The position numbers were made by a program, and so were the translations under genes. A stretch of DNA of 64,000 bases from contig NZ_JAPFQP010000001.1 of assembly GCF_026241225.1 (NCBI RefSeq), forward strand, positions 1,426,001 to 1,490,000. The letters are read 5' to 3'. Under the pieces are notes generated by a model. That model had not been told where the DNA came from. It did no database searches and saw nothing but the letters and a program-made list of their open reading frames with translations. This DNA is from Lentiprolixibacter aurantiacus. Lineage in GTDB: Bacteria > Bacteroidota > Bacteroidia > Flavobacteriales > Flavobacteriaceae. Shown here piece by piece: positions 25,501 to 32,661 of this stretch (positions within the stretch are counted from its first letter, which is position 1; each line of letters starts with the position of its first letter).

Positions 25501-25836
25501 CGGGGAAGGGGTTATGACAATGGTTCTATATGGATTGACAATGGGATTGTCTGTAAAGGTCAGGTCCAGAGCCTCGCATAAGTTCCTCCAGGTAGAACCG
25601 TCGAAAAAGAACAGGCAATCGTCGTCTGTATTGAAGACAATTGCTCCAAACAATGCATTGATAGCCAGCATTTGCTGGGTATTTACCCTGGTGATTACCA
25701 GGGCCCTGTTTGTGCTTTCCAGTTCCAGAACGGATCCCGGGTCCAGGTTCTGGGGATTATCACCAATTTTTATTTGCCCAAACGATAGCTGGGCGAGGCA
25801 TAAGGCCAACAGGGTTAGTAACACTTTCATTTTCAT
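22510..25836 (-). CDS. Giant trimeric coiled-coil fibre protein with Asn-at-d heptads
   Basis: 1108 residues with a signal peptide (MKMKVLLTLLALCLAQLSFG, cleavage before Gln21). Residues 22-88 match the N-terminal domain of the collagen-like protein (VLELESTNRALVITRV, GAIVFNTDD, FFDGSTW). Residues 217-892 hold 76 heptads of the form IxxNTxx, broken by three 48-residue cassettes (DLDLDPTNE ... DDTQLQND). In trimeric adhesins and phage fibres this heptad places Asn at position d of a three-stranded coiled coil and binds anions in the core (established for that motif), so a trimeric stalk is expected. The last 216 residues contain two NFAATEVEGALAELAA repeats and a C-terminal beta domain ending WYFTVIDF. 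No YadA anchor, lipobox or T9SS tail is present. Confidence 0.88.
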   Translation of the reverse strand: MKMKVLLTLLALCLAQLSFGQIKIGDNPQNLDPGSVLELESTNRALVITRVNTQQMLAINALFGAIVFNTDDDCLFFFDGSTWRNLCEALDLTFTDNPIVNPYRTIVITPSPDNINIEVGQIRGSNIVDFSISANDIQNNSLGANKLAPDSVGSEELQENTVTDSEIDYNQVTLLDFTNDAGFITSTSIVSLDPDNAITAGTDNGAYYDDTQIQNDIIQNASAISANASAITTNTTSIAANSSDIAVLQTDVATNTTAIATNTGNIAANSTAISTNANNIATNTTDIAINAGNIATNATNITSNTAAIATNTTDITTNAGNIANNTANIATNTTAIANNATDITNNATAITSNSTEIATNAGNIATLQTDVTANTAAVATNAIDIANNATAITNNTADIATNTANISTLQTDVSSNTAAIATNATNITTNATDIAAHVTADLDLDPTNEFNTGFTFDGTSIITISDGGGDRTVDISSAAYDDTQLQNDVAQNTADIAANATNIANLQTDVSVNTADIATLQSDVATNTTNIAANSAAIATNTANIATNATNIATNATDIATHVAADLDLDPTNELNTAFTFDGTSIITLSDGSGDRTVDISGIAYDDTQLQNDVAQNTTDIAANATNIVINTADIAANTTNIANNSTAITTNTTDIATNVGDIATLQTVVVTNSNAITTNTTDITSNTAAIATNAGDITSHITNDLDLDPTNELNTAFTFDGTSIITLSDGSGDRTVDISGIAYDDTQLQNDIAQNSSDITSLQTNVTGNTAAIGTNSADILANTADITANSTAITANSTDIATNTGNIASNTANIAANSSAIASNAANVATNTTNITTNSTNIATLQTVVVTNSNAITTNITDITANSAAIVINAADIATNTSEISNHITADLDIDPNNEIQTANEVNITDAAGNFAATEVEGALAELAAGSTDDQQLDDPNTTFDSATSLLTIALEDGGTATADLSTLNNPGTDDQTATEVNIADTAGNFAATEVEGALAELAANTGPASVYHSLGKVDGTQVDGSLGGVLSNLNIGSVSGAGGFYTITFDTPANDGDYIIQLTLLNPLNGSIAVTGQNPNAFSIRINNLGGAPVDASWYFTVIDF
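23161..25188 (-). repeat. 21-bp heptad repeat array with three 144-bp cassettes
   Basis: Codes for residues 217-892 of the coiled-coil fibre. Four blocks of 32, 11, 13 and 20 heptads are separated by three near-identical 48-codon cassettes. 64 of 76 heptads have Asn at d, 8 have Leu and 4 have His. The repeats are degenerate at DNA level, the cassettes much less so. Confidence 0.92.
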
Positions 25837-25872
25837 AAGGGGCCAGTTTAACTTTCACCAAAAGGCGAAAGA

Positions 25873-25880
25873 CAAAAATA
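25873..25880 (-). promoter_or_regulatory. Predicted -7 box for the coiled-coil fibre operon
   Basis: Minus-strand TATTTTTG, 37 bp before the ATG at 25836. The -33 region is not a clear TTTG at the normal distance. Confidence 0.4.
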
Positions 25881-25894
25881 GCATTATATGGACC

Positions 25895-26032
25895 TTATAG
25901 GAATTTTCTGCCCCGAAATACATGATTTTTAAGGTGAATGGAACCGAGTAAATCCCTGTACAACTTCATATTGACCTCTTTTAATGCCGTATTGTAATAT
26001 TGATGCAGTTTCTCCAGTGGGGTAATTAACAT
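25895..26032 (-). CDS. Possible 45-residue ORF upstream of the fibre operon
   Basis: Frame from the ATG at 26030-26032 to a TAA at 25895-25897. The product starts MLITPLEKLHQYYNTALKE and ends FRGRKFL; it is soluble and basic, with amphipathic helical character. There is no clear ribosome site and no recognised domain. It covers much of the 270 bp gap between divergent genes. It may be a real small gene, a remnant, or chance; I lean to uncertain. Confidence 0.2.
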   Translation of the reverse strand: MLITPLEKLHQYYNTALKEVNMKLYRDLLGSIHLKNHVFRGRKFL

Positions 26033-26106
26033 AAGTTTAATTGGATTAAATTTTTTTATCACGCCCAGTTGTTCTTATTTTAGGGTCTCTTGCTTAAACA
26101 CTACCG

Positions 26107-26859
26107 ATGCGCCGGATCCTTCTTTCACTGGTTTTTATTTTTAGCTTTTTTGCGAACCAAAGCTTTGCACAGGATGAAGACCGACGAATACTCAGAGGAA
26201 AGGTGCTGTACCGGAACAGCAATGTGGTCAATGAAAACGTCATTAATACGACCACGGAAATGGCCACTATTACCAATGAGCGTGGAGAATTTGCTATTAG
26301 CGTAAAGGAAGGAGATGAGCTGGTTTTTACCTCTTTGAATTACCAGATCAGGATATTGACTGTTACCAGGGAAATACTGGATAATAACAGGCTCGTGATA
26401 GAAGTGAATGAGAAGGTTACCGAACTGGATGAGGTAACTGTTAGTCCTGAAAATCAAAAACGCTTTCTGGAGCTCAGAAACGAGGAGTTTAAGGGCTATG
26501 AATACGAAACCGATCCAACAACCAAGGTGGTTAACATTGCGGAAGACCCTACCGTTAGGGGAATGCAGGACGGCCTTAATTTTGTCAATATCTTTAAGGC
26601 TCTCTTCATGTCCAAAAAAGATGCGGCCCCGCAAGGACGAACGCTGAAGGTAAGCGAGGTGCTGCGACAAATTTATGACGACCAGTTTTTTGTCGCGGAC
26701 CTGCAGCTCCCCCAGGATAAGATCGACGATTTCCTGATCTATTGCGATGATAAACTACCTTCCCAGTCCCTGCTTCAGCGAAGCAATGAGTTTGAACTCA
26801 TCGATTTTCTTGTCAGTCAAAGCAAAACATATCGTGAAGTATTGAATGCCGAGGATTAA
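26107..26859 (+). CDS. Carboxypeptidase-like regulatory domain protein (paralogue 1)
   Basis: 250 residues with signal peptide ending QSFAQ. The N-terminal roughly 90 residues form the carboxypeptidase-regulatory-like beta sandwich that normally precedes TonB-dependent receptors (LRGKVLYRN, ATITNERGEFAISVKEGDELVFTSLNYQ, TELDEVTVSP). There is no plug and no barrel; instead a helical C-terminal half follows (LPQDKIDDFLIYCDD). It is therefore a periplasmic stand-alone member. It overlaps the next gene, a paralogue, by 14 bp. The function is unknown. Confidence 0.85.
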   Translation: MRRILLSLVFIFSFFANQSFAQDEDRRILRGKVLYRNSNVVNENVINTTTEMATITNERGEFAISVKEGDELVFTSLNYQIRILTVTREILDNNRLVIEVNEKVTELDEVTVSPENQKRFLELRNEEFKGYEYETDPTTKVVNIAEDPTVRGMQDGLNFVNIFKALFMSKKDAAPQGRTLKVSEVLRQIYDDQFFVADLQLPQDKIDDFLIYCDDKLPSQSLLQRSNEFELIDFLVSQSKTYREVLNAED

Positions 26860-27631
26860 ACAACTGTCCATATTGTTGTTTTTATTTTGTTCATCATCCC
26901 TCTGGTCCCAGGATTTCTTTTCGGGACCAATCACAGGAAAGGTGGTTCAGGGCACCAGTGGCATTCCGGATGTACATGTTATGAACTTCAGTTCTAAAAA
27001 TGCCACCATAACCAATGCCCTTGGCAATTTTTCAATAACCGCAAGTGTCGGGGATTCCCTCGTCTTTTCTGCGATACAGCTGCAACGAAAGACCATTGTT
27101 ATAAGTGCCGAAATAATGGAAAGCCAGTCGCTCGTTGTATACATGGAAGACCGTGTTAACCTCCTGGATGAAGTGATCCTGACACCCTACAATCTTTCGG
27201 GCGACCTTACACGTGATATGCAGAATGCAAAAAAAGAGAAGGTATATGTGGCTTCTACCCTGGGTTTGCCCAATGCATATGTGAAACCAAAGACCTTGGC
27301 CGAACGAAGACTTTTTGAAGCTGTTACTGGTGCAGGACTTGTGCCCCTAAACCCGGTGATTAATGCTATTACCGGACGAACAAAATATTTAAAGAAAGTG
27401 CTGGCCACGGAAAGAAAATACGCCAGAACTCAAAGGGTCAGGGCTTTTTATCCTGATTCGCTCTATGTTAGTGAATTGAGAATACCGGAGAACCGAATAC
27501 CTGATTTTATGTATTTCTGTGAAGTGGATGTTGAATTCAATGCTGTGGTGGATAGCCGGGACAAATTGAAAATATGGGAATTCCTGAAAATAAAGAGTGC
27601 CGCATACCGGGCTAATAATGATTTGGAGTAG
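26846..27631 (+). CDS. Carboxypeptidase-like regulatory domain protein (paralogue 2)
   Basis: 261 residues with signal peptide ending SLWSQ. It has the same layout as its upstream neighbour: a regulatory-like beta sandwich (GKVVQGTSGIPDVHVMN, ATITNALGNFSITASVGDSLVFSAIQ, NLLDEVILTPYNL) followed by a helical half ending LRIPENRIPDFMYFCE, which aligns with the VADLQLPQDKIDDFLIYC stretch of paralogue 1. Its start lies inside the previous gene, so the two are translationally coupled and probably work together. Confidence 0.85.
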   Translation: MPRIKQLSILLFLFCSSSLWSQDFFSGPITGKVVQGTSGIPDVHVMNFSSKNATITNALGNFSITASVGDSLVFSAIQLQRKTIVISAEIMESQSLVVYMEDRVNLLDEVILTPYNLSGDLTRDMQNAKKEKVYVASTLGLPNAYVKPKTLAERRLFEAVTGAGLVPLNPVINAITGRTKYLKKVLATERKYARTQRVRAFYPDSLYVSELRIPENRIPDFMYFCEVDVEFNAVVDSRDKLKIWEFLKIKSAAYRANNDLE

Positions 27632-27665
27632 TATGATTTTTGGTATGAAATTTGACGAAGTTTAG

Positions 27666-28172
27666 ATGATGAAAAGAAAATTGATCTGTCTTTTTTTGCT
27701 TACCATGCCCCTGCTGGGTTTTACGGCGCATAAGTTTTATGTTAGTGTAACCCACGTGAATTATGTGGAAAAGGATGATGCTTTCCAGATTACTACGCGC
27801 ATATTTATTGACGATTTCGAAGCGGTGCTATTGGAGCGCTACGGCGTGAAGACTGCGCTGGCTACTCCTGGTGAATCTTCTGTGGCCGACAGCTATATTG
27901 AAAAGTATCTCAGGGCCAAATTGCAAATAAAGCTGGATGGGGAATTACAGAAATACAAGTTCCTTGGTAAAAGATACGACAACGATGTAATAATCTGCTA
28001 CCTGGAGATTACACAGGTGAACCGCCCGGGTATGAAATCCCTTGAAGTCCAGAACGAAATCCTAACCGAAATGTTCGAGGAACAACAGAATCTTGTACAC
28101 CTCAAAGTACAGGGAAAAAAGAAGAGTTTTGTCCTTTACAAGGAAAGTAATAAAGGAATGTTAAACTTATAG
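27666..28172 (+). CDS. DUF6702-like secreted protein
   Basis: 168 residues, with a signal peptide cleaved near GFTAHKFYVS. The mature part starts HKFYVSVTHVNYVEKDDAFQ and continues with ITTRIFIDDFEAVL and LGKRYDNDVIICYLEI, a beta-rich single domain found in Bacteroidota next to M1 peptidases. I believe this is the family called DUF6702, recalled rather than checked. It lies 34 bp after the regulatory-domain pair and 48 bp before the M1 peptidase on the same strand. Confidence 0.75.
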   Translation: MMKRKLICLFLLTMPLLGFTAHKFYVSVTHVNYVEKDDAFQITTRIFIDDFEAVLLERYGVKTALATPGESSVADSYIEKYLRAKLQIKLDGELQKYKFLGKRYDNDVIICYLEITQVNRPGMKSLEVQNEILTEMFEEQQNLVHLKVQGKKKSFVLYKESNKGMLNL

Positions 28173-28220
28173 GGATTCCTCAATAAAATTCTATTTTCGT
28201 CCACTAAAAATTGATAATCT

Positions 28221-30530
28221 ATGCGTTATTTCAGGTATATTCTTGCCTTGTGTGTGATGTTTACGGCCAGTGCTGTTTGGGCACAGCAAAGTGAACAAAA
28301 TGAACGGGAACCAGGTCATTATAACCAGAGCAAATTCAGGCAGATGTATGAGGAGTTTGCTACGCCAAATACCTACAGATCTGCTTCAGGGGCTCCCGGT
28401 CCTGATTACTATCAGCAACAGGCAGATTATAAAATGGATATTATCCTGGACGACAAGAATGCTAGGCTGTACGGGGAAGAAACCATAACGTATTACAATA
28501 ACTCCCCGGATGCCCTGGAATTTCTCTGGGTTCAGTTAGACCAGAACGTGAGGGCTCAGGATTCTAAATCACCCCTACGTGATGGAAATGGTGTTTCCCC
28601 TGTCTATCGTCCCGACCAGTTTGCCGGTGAATTTATGGGCGAGTCCTTTGATGGCGGCTTCAAAATAGAATACGTAAGGAATAGCAATGGCAGGCCGCTT
28701 CCATACACCATAAATCAAACGATGATGCGGGTAGACCTCGAAAAGCCACTGCAAAGTGGTGAGCAGTTTTCTTTTGATATAAAATGGTGGTACAATATTC
28801 CTGACCATACCGTAGATCGTGCTCGTTCCGGGTACGAGTATTTTCCAAAAGACGGGAACCGGGCTTATGTCATTGCCCAGTTCTTTCCCCGCATGGCAGT
28901 CTACAGTGACGTGGAAGGCTGGCAGAATCATCAGTTTTGGGGCAGGGGAGAGTTTGCCCTTCCTTTTGGTGATTACGAGGTTAATATAACCGTTCCTGCA
29001 GATCACATCCTAGATGCCACCGGAGAACTTCAGAACCGCAAGGAAGTATTCAGCCGGGAGATGATGAAGCGCTACGAACAGGCTAAAAAGTCTTATGATA
29101 AACCCGTTCTTATAGTAACTCAGGAAGAAGTTGAAGAACTGGAAAAAGGCTTTTCTGAAAAGACAAAAACCTGGAAGTTCACCGCCAAAAACGTTCGGGA
29201 TTATGCCTTCGCAACTTCGCGAAAGTTCATATGGGATATGCAGGCGGTCAAAATTGGAAACAAAGATGTAATGGCGGTATCGCTTTATCCCAAGGAGGGA
29301 AATCCGCTTTGGGAGGAATACTCTACCAAAGCGGTAGCCAGTACACTTAAGTCATACTCTGCTCATACTTTTGACTATCCCTACAGCAAGGCTATTTCCG
29401 TTCATGCCAAAAACCAGGGCATGGAATATCCCATGATTTGCTGGAATTATGGAAGGCCTAATGAAGACGGATCCTATACAGACAGGGTTAAATACGGGAT
29501 GATCAGCGTGATTATTCACGAAGTAGGACACAACTTCTTCCCCATGATCGTAAACTCTGATGAGCGGCAGTGGGGATGGATGGATGAAGGTCTCGATACC
29601 TTTATGCAGTACATAGCCGAGCAGGAATTCGGGGAGACATTTCCAGAATCCATCGCACCAAATGAAAAATACCCTTCCAGAAGGGGAGACCCGTCTAAAA
29701 TAGTACCTTATATGAGCGGGGACCAAAGTACTATTTCACCAATCATGTCTAATCCGGAAAATGTTTTCCAGCTTGGACCTAATGCCTATGCCAAGCCGGC
29801 TACCGCATTAAATATTCTCAGGGAAACCGTTATGGGCCGTGAGTTATTTGACCACGCTTTCAAGACCTATGCACAGCGATGGAAATTCAAGCATCCTACT
29901 CCGGAAGACTTCTTCAGAACGATGGAAGACGCCTCTGCAGTTGACCTGGACTGGTTCTGGAGAAGTTGGTTCTACACCACAGATTACGTGGATATCGGGG
30001 TTAAGGGTGTGAAAAAATACTATGTTTCTGATAAGCCTGGCAAGCAGATGAGGGAATATATGGCCGCCCGGAATATTTCGGAAGCAAACCTGCCTCCTTT
30101 GGTATATCTGGCAGAAGAAGACAGCGAAGATTTTGATCCGGAGCTGAAGGGTAAAGACCCGCTGGAAGCTTCTCAGACACTTAAGGAATTCATGATGGAT
30201 AACATGACGAGCGAGGAACGTAAAAATACTAAAACGCCAAAGTTCTTTTACGAGGTAACCTTTGATAAGCCCGGCGGAATACCAATGCCTCTGATCGTAG
30301 AGTACACCTATGCAGACGGTACTCGGGAAAATGTTACCTATCCGCCGGAAATCTGGCGCAAGAACGACAAGGAGTTCAGGCGCGTAATTGCCTCCGAGAA
30401 AGAATTGATGGGAATTGTTGTTGACCCCAAAGCTGAAACGGCAGATATTGATGTTACTAATAACTCATGGCCAAAAGAAGAACAACAATCAGATTTCGAT
30501 AAGTTCAAGGAATCCATTAAAGGAAAATAA
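28221..30530 (+). CDS. M1 family zinc metallopeptidase, secreted
   Basis: 769 residues with a signal peptide ending AVWAQQ. The N-terminal beta domain (YKMDIILDDKNARLYGEETITY) precedes the thermolysin-like catalytic domain with HEVGHN (His433, Glu434, His437) and the third zinc ligand Glu456 in WGWMDEGLDTF. Instead of the classic GAMEN exopeptidase motif it has QGMEYPMICW, so aminopeptidase specificity is plausible but not certain. DFFRTMEDASAVDLDWFWRSWFYTTDYVDIGV is the usual C-terminal catalytic-lobe signature (split here for reading: DFFRTMEDAS then DWFWRSWFYTTD). A terminator follows 16 bp after the stop. Confidence 0.9.
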   Translation: MRYFRYILALCVMFTASAVWAQQSEQNEREPGHYNQSKFRQMYEEFATPNTYRSASGAPGPDYYQQQADYKMDIILDDKNARLYGEETITYYNNSPDALEFLWVQLDQNVRAQDSKSPLRDGNGVSPVYRPDQFAGEFMGESFDGGFKIEYVRNSNGRPLPYTINQTMMRVDLEKPLQSGEQFSFDIKWWYNIPDHTVDRARSGYEYFPKDGNRAYVIAQFFPRMAVYSDVEGWQNHQFWGRGEFALPFGDYEVNITVPADHILDATGELQNRKEVFSREMMKRYEQAKKSYDKPVLIVTQEEVEELEKGFSEKTKTWKFTAKNVRDYAFATSRKFIWDMQAVKIGNKDVMAVSLYPKEGNPLWEEYSTKAVASTLKSYSAHTFDYPYSKAISVHAKNQGMEYPMICWNYGRPNEDGSYTDRVKYGMISVIIHEVGHNFFPMIVNSDERQWGWMDEGLDTFMQYIAEQEFGETFPESIAPNEKYPSRRGDPSKIVPYMSGDQSTISPIMSNPENVFQLGPNAYAKPATALNILRETVMGRELFDHAFKTYAQRWKFKHPTPEDFFRTMEDASAVDLDWFWRSWFYTTDYVDIGVKGVKKYYVSDKPGKQMREYMAARNISEANLPPLVYLAEEDSEDFDPELKGKDPLEASQTLKEFMMDNMTSEERKNTKTPKFFYEVTFDKPGGIPMPLIVEYTYADGTRENVTYPPEIWRKNDKEFRRVIASEKELMGIVVDPKAETADIDVTNNSWPKEEQQSDFDKFKESIKGK

Positions 30531-30545
30531 ATTACTGACACTTTA

Positions 30546-30579
30546 AAAAAGGTCCTGTCCTCATAAGGCAGGACTTTTT
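30546..30579 (+). terminator. Terminator after the M1 peptidase gene
   Basis: Arms AAAAA-G-GTCCTG-T-CCT and AGGCAGGACTTTTT with two single-base bulges and a short loop, ending in T5. It lies 16 bp after the stop. Confidence 0.75.
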
Positions 30580-30599
30580 ATTTCGCATGCAATTCTGCG

Positions 30600-30607
30600 T
30601 ATATTTG
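30600..30607 (+). promoter_or_regulatory. Predicted -7 box of the tatA-like gene
   Basis: TATATTTG fits TAnnTTTG exactly and ends only 5 bp before the ATG at 30613, so the message would be leaderless or nearly so. Confidence 0.45.
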
Positions 30608-30612
30608 TACTC

Positions 30613-30891
30613 ATGATGTCCATAGCTTTATTTATCAGTGGGGCCGAGATCTTCTTCATCCTGTTTATAGTAGTGATGGTCTTTGGCGCTGACAAACTTC
30701 CCGGTATTGCAAAAAGCCTGGGCAAGGGTATGCGCCAGCTGAAGGATGCTACGGAGGACATCAAACAGGAAATTCAAAGGAGCGCCGAGAAACAGGGGAT
30801 TGATACTAGCTTTGCCGAAGACATCAAAAATGAAATTGATGAGGTAAAGCGGAATGTAACCGATGTGAGTGGAACGATTAAGCGGAAATAA
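30613..30891 (+). CDS. tatA: Twin-arginine translocase TatA/TatE-type subunit
   Basis: Pore-forming subunit of the Tat system, which moves folded proteins across the inner membrane. 92 residues: a single N-terminal membrane helix (AEIFFILFIVVMVFGADKLP), an FGADKLP hinge, an amphipathic helix (IAKSLGKGMRQLKDATEDI) and a charged tail. Length and layout match the family. The start may be Met1 or the adjacent Met2. It stands alone here, without tatB or tatC, and runs 8 bp ahead of the PAP2 gene. Confidence 0.9.
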   Translation: MMSIALFISGAEIFFILFIVVMVFGADKLPGIAKSLGKGMRQLKDATEDIKQEIQRSAEKQGIDTSFAEDIKNEIDEVKRNVTDVSGTIKRK

Positions 30892-30899
30892 TCGGCAAC

Positions 30900-31460
30900 A
30901 TGCTAGAAGTTTTATTGGATTGGGATAGGAGAGCCCTCATTTTTTTAAATGGCCTGGGTTCGGATACCTATGATGCATTCTGGTCCCTGGCAACTGATAT
31001 CGCCACCTGGACGCCTCTCTTTGTGCTGTTCTTTGTCCTCATTATGATGCAGCACCGCAGGAGGGAAGGTTTGCTAATTTCCCTTACTGTATTGGTAGTG
31101 CTGCTTATTACACACCTTTTGACTGATTTTTCCAAGGATTTTTTTGAGCGCCTTCGCCCCAATAATGATCAGCAGATCAAAGACCTGTTACGGGTCTTAA
31201 AACACCCCCAGGGATTCAGTTTCTTTTCAGGGCATGCGTCTACTTCATTTGCTGTAACCACCCTGGTGTTTCTTTTTCTGCGAAAAAACAAGGGCTGGTT
31301 GAGTTTACTCTTTATCTGGCCCCTGCTTTTCTCTTTTAGTCGGATTTACGTGGGTGTACACTTCCCGTCAGACTTGTTGGCAGGTGCTCTTGTAGGGACT
31401 TTGCTGGCTTTTGGAGCCTATTGGCTCTGCAGGCGTTTTATCGTACCCTACTCAGCGTAA
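30900..31460 (+). CDS. PAP2 superfamily membrane phosphatase
   Basis: 186 residues with about five membrane segments. The three PAP2 phosphatase motifs are present: KDFFERLRP, FFSGHAST and SRIYVGVHFPSD, so it is a lipid phosphatase acting on phosphatidate, undecaprenyl diphosphate or similar lipids at the periplasmic face; the substrate cannot be told. It starts 8 bp after tatA. Its last 23 bp overlap the end of the convergent methyltransferase gene. Confidence 0.9.
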   Translation: MLEVLLDWDRRALIFLNGLGSDTYDAFWSLATDIATWTPLFVLFFVLIMMQHRRREGLLISLTVLVVLLITHLLTDFSKDFFERLRPNNDQQIKDLLRVLKHPQGFSFFSGHASTSFAVTTLVFLFLRKNKGWLSLLFIWPLLFSFSRIYVGVHFPSDLLAGALVGTLLAFGAYWLCRRFIVPYSA

Positions 31461-32079
31461 GCCCGTCGCGCACGGGAAGGATAACGGTTTCTACCCTGGG
31501 ATCCCTTACCAATTTTTGATTATATGCCTGCAAGGCTATTGTAGCCTTATCAGAAGCCGGGGCTTTGTCAACTACTTTTCCAGACCAGAGTACGTTGTCT
31601 GACAGGATAATCCCGCCAGATCTCACTTTTTTTATGGCATTTTCGAAATGTGCATCATAATCTGTTTTTCCGGCATCAATAAAGACCAGGTCAAACTTGA
31701 GGTCCATTTTGGGAACCAGTTCCAGCGCATTCCCAATATGAGGTATAATCTTGCCCCCATAGGGGCTTTGATCAAAATAGCGCCGCTGGATATCCTCTAA
31801 CTCCTCATTTATCTCGATGGTATGCAATTGCCCTTCAGGATGCAGGCCTTCAGCCAGGCAAAGCGCGGAATATCCTGTATACGTTCCTATTTCCAGGATA
31901 TGCTTTGGCCTGATGAGTTTGGAAAGCATACTCAGAACCCGGCCCTGGTAATGGCCGGTAATCATCCTAGGCTGTATAACTTTCAAGTGGGTCTCCCGGG
32001 TTAGTGCCCGCAACAATTCGGGTTCGGTTTCGGAATGATCCGCGATATAGTTTTGAAGGGCATCAGACAGGAAATGCAT
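31438..32079 (-). CDS. O-methyltransferase (catechol/caffeoyl-CoA OMT family)
   Basis: 213 residues, a compact SAM-dependent class I fold. Signatures: LEIGTYTGYSALCLAEGL (SAM binding), LHTIEINEE, FDLVFIDAGKTDYDAHFE (metal-binding Asp) and IILSDNVLWSGKV. This small Mg2+-dependent family methylates catechol-type hydroxyls; the natural substrate here is unknown. The gene overlaps the convergent PAP2 gene by 23 bp, with no terminator visible between them. Confidence 0.9.
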   Translation of the reverse strand: MHFLSDALQNYIADHSETEPELLRALTRETHLKVIQPRMITGHYQGRVLSMLSKLIRPKHILEIGTYTGYSALCLAEGLHPEGQLHTIEINEELEDIQRRYFDQSPYGGKIIPHIGNALELVPKMDLKFDLVFIDAGKTDYDAHFENAIKKVRSGGIILSDNVLWSGKVVDKAPASDKATIALQAYNQKLVRDPRVETVILPVRDGLTLSRVR

Positions 32080-32137
32080 GATTGGTTTTTTGTAAAAATA
32101 AATATTTAAATACTACCTTGGGAACAAGCAATTTCAG

Positions 32138-32608
32138 ATGGAACTGGATAAAGTTATAGTAAGGGAAGCGAGCCTAAAGGACCTGAAGGACCTGTTGAGA
32201 TTTGAACAGGAGCTCATAGAAGCTGAACGCCCTTTTGATCCTACAATAAGGCCTTCCCCTTTGCATTATTACGATCTGGAGAAACTGATAAAGGATAAAC
32301 AAATCGGGATATATGTTGCCGAATATAAGGGAAAACTCATTAGCTCGGGCTATGGAATGGCGAGGAAAGCCCGGCATTATCTGGATCACGAGGAATATGC
32401 ATACCTGGGTTTTATGTATACCGTTCCCGAGTACCGAGGAAAAGGGGTGAATTTCATGATCCTTGATGCACTTAAAATGTGGGTTAACAAACAGGGGCTA
32501 ACCGAACTCCGCCTCACAGTCTATGATGAAAATATCCCAGCCATTAAGGCCTATGAAAAGGCAGGCTTCCAAAAGCATATTGTTGAAATGCGTTTGAGGG
32601 AGAAATAG
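32138..32608 (+). CDS. GNAT family N-acetyltransferase
   Basis: 156 residues, a single GNAT domain: VIVREASLKDLKDLLRFEQE at the start, YLGFMYTVPEYRGKGVNFMI (the acetyl-CoA loop with R/Q-x-x-G-x-G/A replaced by RGKGVN) and IPAIKAYEKAGFQKH at the end. The substrate is unknown. It is followed 53 bp later by kynU on the same strand. Confidence 0.88.
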   Translation: MELDKVIVREASLKDLKDLLRFEQELIEAERPFDPTIRPSPLHYYDLEKLIKDKQIGIYVAEYKGKLISSGYGMARKARHYLDHEEYAYLGFMYTVPEYRGKGVNFMILDALKMWVNKQGLTELRLTVYDENIPAIKAYEKAGFQKHIVEMRLREK

Positions 32609-32661
32609 TTATTTTTGTTCCTCAACCAGGGAGTATACTTTCCTTTAAATCAAGATTCAAT

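Noticed and set aside
16079-25836. Prophage tail-fibre region
   Set aside because: The fibre motifs resemble phage fibres, but both proteins have signal peptides, their neighbours have T9SS tails, and no capsid, terminase, integrase or lysis gene is near.
22510-25836. Trimeric autotransporter adhesin (YadA type)
   Set aside because: The stalk type agrees, but the C-terminal membrane anchor is absent; the end is a soluble beta domain.
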